Source of the DNA: Cyprinodon diabolis
Taxonomy: Eukaryota > Chordata > Actinopteri > Cyprinodontiformes > Cyprinodontidae
Reading direction: 5' to 3'
Assembly (NCBI GenBank): GCA_030533445.1
Contig: CM060080.1
Location: 36,408,380-36,472,379 of the forward strand
Length of the DNA: 64,000 nucleotides
A model generated the notes under the pieces. It saw nothing but the letters and a program-made list of their open reading frames with translations. It was not told the DNA's origin and made no database searches. Positions 51,601 to 60,600 of the stretch are shown piece after piece. The translations under genes were made by a program, and so were the position numbers. The number at the start of each line of letters is the position of its first letter. Position 1 is the first letter of the stretch.

Positions 51601-54600
51601 TTCCTGTCTGTCTGTTTAAGGCAACTGGCTCTGCACAGCGTGTCTGGACAGCTGGAAGGAAGATCTTAACAATAAACCATAGCACCACTGATAGTTTGTC
51701 TACGAAGTCCTATCTTGAACTGAACCAAGATACAAATCTGAACTGAATCATCAATGAGACGAATTAAACAGGGAGTAAACTAACTTTAGACGTGAGCATC
51801 TGCAAGCTTTGATAATTATTCTGACTGGCAGTGAGAATTAATCTCTATTAATCAGATCCACTAAAAGACCATAACTAGCTTAAAGCCCATGTCACACCTA
51901 GCTGATTTAGACAGCGTGTTCCCGACGTCCCAGAACCTCCTAAAACGCTGGCATACGCTGAACGTTCTATGAATTGTTTCAATTTTGGACGCATACATAG
52001 AGTATTCGTAACAAGTCCAGAATTTATGTCCAACTACAGCCTAACTTATGCATAACACATGGAAGTGTAACGCCCATGAAATGATGCTTGTGAATCATTT
52101 CATGGGCATTACGAAGCATCAGTTAAGGCCACCCACCTCAGGAGGTAGGCAAAAAGCTTTTGAGGGGGGCAATGATGCACCCAGACTGCATAAAAACATG
52201 TCTTTGATCCCAGTATTAAACTTCAGGGGTTGACGTTAAGGATTTTTACCACTTGCCCTTTGGGCAAGTAACTTTCACATTTCATTTGCCCAGAAACAAT
52301 TTTTACTTGCCCAGTATAATGTTTGATAAATATAGTTCGCAATATTAATTTTTGTATATATATCAATGAAACATGTTTGTTTTTTAAATGTTTTTTGTAA
52401 TTCAGTATTTTTTAAGTTTCCAGGTTCCTGGTGTGTATATGCATGCGTCAGATAATGAACTCAAGCCTGCATTACCGTGTTAACATGCTTTTCAATCCTT
52501 CCTGCACATTCTTTTCAAACTAAACTTTGCTTTAAACTGTTGTGTGCTTGGAAAAATATAAATTGTAATGTTAAAATCTAAAAAAAACTTGACAGGTTAA
52601 AAACTTACACTACTACTACTCACCAATTTAACATGTTTAGCTCTATAACATTTAAATGCACCACTCCAATGTCTAAGAGCCAAAAAAATTTATGAACATT
52701 TTTTAATTTAAGACCACTGTACAGAAGACTGCCATATGATAGAAATATTTAAACTGTGTACAATTATACAATTATTATTATTATTATTTTCCTAATCCCT
52801 GACTGATCATTTTTAATCTAGCGTGTATTATAGTATAGATTAAGTTCATCATCCAGCTGTTGCTCTGCAGAATTCTCTCCCGAAGAGCTGAATCACGCCA
52901 TCTAGCAAAATTACGCACCTTTTTCAAATCACGCGAAACAACAAAAATGGTGCTGGCAACGCTTCTGGGTCATTTTCATCGAATGTCGGTGATTTTAAAG
53001 TAATTTTGAGTGATAAATAATATCACTCAAAGTGATAAAGGCAAATGCAATGAAATTTGTACTCTCCTGACAATAAAAACTACTTGCCCCGGGCGATCGG
53101 GCAATGGTTAACATCGAGCCCTGTACTTGCTGCTGTTTAAGGCCTGCCCAAAAAAGAAAAAATAGAAAGAAAAGAAGGTTTGCAGCCGCAGCAGATTCAG
53201 GGTCACGTCTGCTAGGAAGCTTGCTGGTTGTGGGCGTGAACGTAGGGAGGATCCATCACACTCACCTTTCTCTCTCACCCTATGATGGGATGAAGTCTGG
53301 AGGAGAACTAATGGTTTCCTCCTGTGAACCCCCTTTATACCAAAACGCTGCCAATACGCCATGATACAGTAGCTGTACATTAGAAACACGTTCAGCAATC
53401 GTCTGGAACGCGTCAATAAGGTGATATGCATTGGAGATAAGTTCTTGATAAGTTACACACAAGTTACTCATAGATTTTGGATAAGCTGGACACCACGACT
53501 TATGAGTAACTTACACTTAACATATTTCAATGATCAAATAACTTACCTGTAACTTATGCACCACGTATGGCATGCTCAAAATTTCTCGACGTACTTGCCG
53601 TATGTTGACGTGTGCCAGCGTGTTTTAGCGAGCTCATAACTTATACAAAACGTAATCATAAATTATCCAACGTATGCCAGCGTTTTTGTCAGATTTTTCT
53701 GGCATACGCTGGCTAAATCGTCAAAGTGTGATAGGGACTCAATAACCGGTTGGACTTGCCTGATTTTCGGTCCAAGTGCAGCATCAAAGTTCCAGCTCGG
53801 CTCTTTATGAAGGTCCTCCCACTCTCGAAGCACTTCATAAAAAATATCTCTGAGAGGAGGAGAGGAAAAAAAACTTTACGTTCAGAAGGTTCTACAATCA
53901 TGAAAATGTTTTCCTATTGCTTGTTGATTCCACAGAGTCTGAAGACTTTGAAATGGGAAAAGGTTGGAATATACCTCTGTTTCTTAAAGGTGTGGAAGGC
54001 CTTGTCGCTTCCAAAATTGGAGCGATTGTCAGTGGCCGGCTGAAAGGGGACTGAGTGGATAAAAGTGGACACCGAAGGAGAGAGCTGGAACACAAGGATA
54101 AAATACGAGAGGGTTTAAATCTTGAGCTTTAACTATATCCACCAACTTTAAAACCGTTCCTCTCAACCATTTCCTTATATTTTATCCTCCTTCAGACTGA
54201 AATAATCCATCAGAAAGTCACATTCAGCTCAAAAGGGTCTGGAATCAGCTAGGAAGAAATCTTTGAAATATCATAAATGAAACTTAGAAATCGCATCAAG
54301 TAACAGTTCAGATGAAGAAGAAGACTTGAAGAAATGTTTGGGTTTTAGGTTATTTTGGAGAACTCTAATGGAAGGGAATAAGGTTTCGTATAAATGAAAC
54401 CTAGGACTGTAGTGGGTTTTACTAAGAAATTAATTATTTAGAGAAAGAAAGTCACTTATAAAAATGTTCACATTTAACTGCACTGCAAAACGATGAATAA
54501 ATCTAATGTTTAGATAAGTGAACATGGAATTGGTTTAGCTAAATGTTCTTAAAATCTAAAGTCAAAGGATGTATGAAGTGCAATGAAACAAAAATAAAAC

Positions 54601-57600
54601 CCTAAAACAGCCAAACTGGTGACAAAACCCCATCTGTGTCCACATGCCAGCTAATCTACATTCCAGAAAGTTTCTCTGTTTATAACGAATTTCTTCCTTT
54701 TACAGGGTTTATACATGAATGAGTAACTCTTAGTTAATGCTTTTTAATGCTCTTTTAATGATCCTTCGTCATCTTTACCGTGGACAGGCTGCAGCCATGT
54801 CCCGAGTTCCTCATTTTCCCGCCACTTTGGTTCCAACTTGCATTTTTCCCCATTCTGTAGCCTTTTCTCCGCCTCAAGCTTCTTTTCCGAAGCCATTTTA
54901 ATGCCACGATTATCAAATTTAATTAATTTAAATGCCAATTAAGGCCTTAATCAAAAAAATAATAATAATTGAATGACTTTTAATGACCCGCGGAAACCCT
55001 GTTTTAAATACTGACCCTGAACACAGACAGGGGAGCAACATCAACTCACATATAACTCACTCAATATAATTCTTTAAACTTTTGAGAAAGCGGGTCATTT
55101 CTGATGCCCAATACATAGAGACACAAAAATTAACAAAAAAAACGTTATACTACAACAGTTGAAGTATCTTAAAACACTAATAAGATATAATGATTAACAA
55201 GGGGAGCAGAGGAGGACAGAGTAGCAGCATTTATTTCCAGAAGATAAGCCGTAGTGAAGCTAACTGAGGATTTTATAGTAACACAGCAAGACTTCTGTAT
55301 ATAGTAGTGGATGAACGAGTTAAATATAGAGATACTGAACTTTTTATTCCCTGCGTTGATATAGAACCATGCAATCTACAAAGCTGTTGGTTTAGTTGCA
55401 TGTGGTTAGATGGACCCAGCATGAAGCAAAAACAAAAAGGTTCTAGTTTGCACCAAGTTAAGGCAAAAATCACAGCTTTAGCACAACGCGACTCATATCT
55501 GTCCATTTATAGATCGAATCACCAAACCTAATTATTTGATCAGAATAACTGCTTACTGTGTAGAACAGGGCTGTTTGATTCTTTCTATCGTAAAGAATTT
55601 TTTTTTTATTGCATCTAACCACTACTTGAAACAAAAGGCATGGAAAATACATTAATTAAACAGGAAGAGAAACAAAAGGAAACAAAACAAAGAACACTAG
55701 CAATTCAGAACGTATCTGACCTTAGCTGTGCTTCTGTCCTGAGCCTGAGTGAGGCGGTCTTTAAGTTCTAGAGAGAAAGAAGCCACTCGTTCGTTCTCTG
55801 CCAGCAGACGCAAAGTGCACTTGTCCAAATGAGCGACCAACCTGTCAAAACAAAATGGAATCCAAGTTGGAGTATTTATTTAGGCATCTATTAGGATTGT
55901 CCTGATATTGAAATTATAAACTCAACATTCAATACCGTTTTCAATACTGTGGGGAAAGAACCTGACTAATAATTAAAAAGCATAAAAATAAGAAAAACTA
56001 TTTTTTTTTTAACACAATCACAGCAGCTAATTAAATAAATGTACAAGTAAATGCAAACTAAATCATACAAATATAACAAAATTCTGCAATATTTTAAGGT
56101 TGTTTAAAGTATTATTCTTTTAAAGAGCGAATAATCCAGAAATTTAAAATTGACAATGGCATAAATATGCAAAAAGGACTTAAAAATAGAAATCAAGATC
56201 AATTAGAATTGTATCGGGATACAGCGTTTCATTATTTCATTATTATTTATCTTTGCCAGCACATGTATCTTCTAGACTGATTAGATCTATGAAGCTTAAA
56301 GGTTTGAGTAGATAACTAAAACAAAAATAGAACTCACTGAAATTGATTCTCCAAAACTTTTACAGCAAAATACACACAATTGTGCACTTGTCTAAGGTAG
56401 CATCGTTCCAAGACATCTGAAAAGAAAAACAGCAATTATTTTTCAAAAATTCAAGATTTATTTAGGCTGCGAATGGTCAAGGGTCGAGTGCTCACCGGAA
56501 TTTCCTGAACACATGCTCAACTGTTCTTCGCCTTCATGTGTATGAGGAGACCTGGATGTTAACAGCTGCATCACAAAGAAAAGCTCCAGGAATAGGTTTG
56601 GCACAAGGTTTTCTTTGAAAACATGAAGAAAAAAAGAAAAACTATTAACAAGATCTTTCATAATCTCCTTTAACCAACAGTGTGCTGCAAAGACTTCACT
56701 CAAAGGTTTCCCCATCAGCAGCGATTTGAATGTTTAGCTGGCTACCACCACCTTGTGGTTATTTACCAGAAATGCAGGTGCAGTAAAGCTCAGCCAAAAC
56801 ATCGAGCTCTGAGGAGAAGGTGACTTTGGAGGGTTCAGGACATGTCGTCTGAGAGTCTGGTGTAACTTTAGATTCGGTCCTAACTCCCATTTTCGTAGGA
56901 GTACAGGGATCCAGAGAGCATGGAGGAAGAGACGCGGTCTGTTGCGCAAGCTTTGTCCTATAGAACAGAAAGAAAAAAAAAGACAATGATAAATGCAGAA
57001 CAAGACATCCTAAAAATGGTCTATTATATAAATGAAATGCATTGCAAATTAATCCTCCACATTAAATCAAGTTATTTTGAAAGATGAATCTGCAAAAATG
57101 TCACTCTCCTGATGCGACTTCAAAACAACTGCATATACTGTACAATAGCAGCAAGGGGGCTCTACAAAGTATAATACTTTTTGAGTTTGAATACATATGC
57201 ATAAGGAACTACAATAAAATACTGAACTGTGGTAATAACATGCCAAAATGAGTAGGTGTTAAACAATTAATCAGATTAATTGTGATTAATCGATTATTGA
57301 AATAATCGCCAACTAATTTAGTAATCAATTAATCATTAACTGAAGTTTAGAATCTTAAACATGCCTTTAGCTGACAAAGCGACCCACCTTAAGAAGCATT
57401 TATACCAAAATTGTAAGAGAAAATGTAAATATTTTGCATTTAAGGAAAAAAATAGGAAAGTCATTGTACTAAAAAAACACACCTCTCGTAAATGATAAAG
57501 AAGAATAGAGTATATGGAAAGAGTACAAGGAAAAACTCTTAATTTATCTTCCGACACGTGGGCTTACTTTTCTCTTTTCAGTAATTCCCTTTCCTCCTTC

Positions 57601-60600
57601 AGGCTCATAGGACTGCCCACGGTCACGGTTCCCTCAAGCGGCTCCACTCCTAGCGGAGGGCTGGAAACTTTCTGGAGAGGAGTGGATGTGAAACAGGTCT
57701 TTGGTTTTGAGTTGGGTCTATCCGCGCTGACCGGCGTTGGGTTTATCCTTCTGGTTGGCTTGGATGTCCTGGAGTGTAACAGAAAGTAAGCCATTTCAAA
57801 ACACACCTAAATGCCTAATGTAACTCATTGAGGAGTAGTATTTATCTCACCCTGGGAGAATGGGTGATGAGCCAACAGGAGGGAAGTCTTCTAAGTTGTT
57901 AAAATTTAGATGAGCTGGAGCTGATAGTGAAACCTGTTCACTTATCCTCCCTCTCGCTGACCGCCTCCATCCAGGATCCTCAGTGTGAGGACCTCCTCGC
58001 CCTCCTCCGTGTCTCGCTTGCCCTCCACCTGGTGTGTTACCACCACTCTTCCTGCGCCCTTTGTGTGGCTGGAAGCTGGGGCTATGCTGTAGCTCAGTGG
58101 GAGAAACCATGTAGTCACCCAGACGGGTTTTCTGGCCATACCTGCGCTCAGAGCCTGATGGCCTGGAGGCTGGACTCCACGCTGTAGAACAGGGAGGGCT
58201 GCTGAAGGCACTGACTCCACTCAAACCCGACTGACCTGCAGCATCTGATTCATTTCCAGGCGATACAGAGGGAGCGGGGGAGAAAAGCTGCACACGACTG
58301 GCACTACGAGACCCAGACCCACTCCCAGCAGACCTGCATCCCGACTTGTCAGGGAATCCTCGAGCCTGAGCGGGTGGTCTGGGGCGGCTGGGGGTCTTGG
58401 CTGGTGTAGCAGGTCCATGAGTGAGAGCTTCACTGCTCTGCTCTCTCAGGAAGTTTAAGAGGAAAGGGACAAACTCTTGTTTCTGGATAAGCAGTGAAGG
58501 ATCATCAAACAGGTTCTCATTCTCCTGTTGAAAAGACAAAAATGGATCCGAAAATGTGACATTTTACTATTTCTTCTAAGTTGATCATACAAGTTGATAT
58601 CTCCTATTTCCAAATACCCCTATGTAATATAATATATATGTATTACACACACACATATATATATACAGGTGCTGGTCATAAAATTAGAATATCATGAAAA
58701 AGTAGATTGATTTCAGTAATTCCATTTAAAAAGTGAAACTTGTATATTATATTCATACATTACATACAAACTCATATATTTCAGATGTTTATTTTGTTTA
58801 ATTTTGATGATTACAAATGACAACAAATGAAAATCTCAAATTCATCATATCAGAAAATTAGAATATTGTGAAAAGGTTCAAAATTGATGGCCCCTGGTGC
58901 CACACTCTAATCAGCTAATTAACTCAAACCACCTGCAAAAGCCTTTAAATGGTCTTTCAGTCTAGTTCTATAGGCTACACAATCATGGGGAAGACTGCTG
59001 ACTTGACAGTTGTCCAAAAGACGACCATGGACACCTTGCACAAGGAGGGCAAGACACAAAAGGTCATCGCTAAAGAGGCTGGCTGTTCACAGAGCTCAGT
59101 GTCCAAGCACATTAATAGAGAGGCGAAGGGAAGGAAAAGATGTGGTCGAAAAAAGTGTACAAGCAAGAGAGATAACCGCACCCTGGAGAGGATTGTGAAA
59201 CAAAACCCATTCAAAAATGTGGGGGAGATTCACAAAGAGTGGACTGCAGCTGGAGTGAGTGCTTCAAGAACCACCACACACAGACGTATGAAAGACATGG
59301 GTTTCTGCTGTCGCATTCCTTGTGTCAAGCCACTCTTGAACCACAGACAGCGTCAGAAGCGTCTTGCCTGGGCTAAAGAGAAACAGGACTGGACTGCTGG
59401 TGAGTGGTCCAAAGTCATGTTCTCTGATGAAAGTAAATTTTGCATTTCCTTTGGAAATCAAGGTCCCAGAGTCTGGAGGAAAAGAAGAGAGGCACTTCAT
59501 CCACGTTGCTTGAAGTCCAGTGTAAAGTTTCCACAGTCAGTGATGGTTTGGGGTGCCATGTCATCTGCTGGTGTTGGTCCATTGTGTTTTCTGAGGTCCA
59601 GGGTCAACGCAGCCACATACCAGGAAGTTTTAGAGCACTTCATGCTTCCTGCAGCTGACCAACTTTTTGGAGATGCAGATTTCATTTTCCAACAGGACTT
59701 GGCACCTGCACACAGTGCCAAAGCTACCAGTACCTGGTTGAAGGACCATGGTATCCCTGTTCTTAATTGGCCAGCAAACTCTCCTGACCTTAACCCCATA
59801 GAAAATCTATGGGGTATTGTGAAGAAGATGCAATACACCAGACCCAACAATTCAGAAGAGCTAAAAGCCACTATTAGAGCAACCTGGGCTATCATAACAC
59901 CTGAGCAGTGCCACAGACTGATCGACTCCATGCCACGCCGCATTGCTGCAGTAATACAGGCCAAAGGAGGCCCAACTAAATACTGAGTGCTGTACATGCT
60001 CATACTTTTCATGTTCATACTTTTCAGTTGGCCAACATTTCTATAAATCCTTTGTTTTTATTGGTCTTCAGTAATATTCTAATTTTCTGATATGATGAAT
60101 TTGAGATTTTCATTTGTTGTCATTTGTAATCATCAAAATTAAACAAAATAAACATCTGAAATATATGAGTTTGTATGTAATGTATGAATATAATATACAA
60201 GTTTCACTTTTTAAATGGAATTACTGAAATCAATCTACTTTTTCATGATATTCTAATTTTATGACCAGCACCTATATATATATATATATATATATATTAT
60301 AAGCATGTATATGCGTATTTAACCCTAATTCGCAGTTAAATACTTCACTGAGTGCAATGAGATGTTTGCAACCTCTTAATTTGCGTATATAAACCACAGT
60401 AACAGTGACTAGCTAGCTCAAAAGCTAAAAGATTTGTTTACAATCACTTGCGGGCTGTGACATCTAAAATAGCACCCCGCGTGAGGGCGTAACGGCAGCC
60501 CACCTAGCTAAGATACCGACACAAACTATTTTATTCCTACCTGAACGTTTTTCAACCAGCCTACAACCTTATCAGGGTCCACTTTCCGCAACAAAACAGA

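Noticed and set aside
52067..52112. 19-bp inverted repeat GTAACGCCCATGAAATGAT
   Set aside because: One mismatch and located inside the intron 9 transposon, so it is most simply part of that element.
58949..58984. Upstream in-frame ATG of the Tc1 transposase (12 extra codons)
   Set aside because: Tc1 transposases normally start near MGKT; the extra residues derive from the untranslated region of the element.
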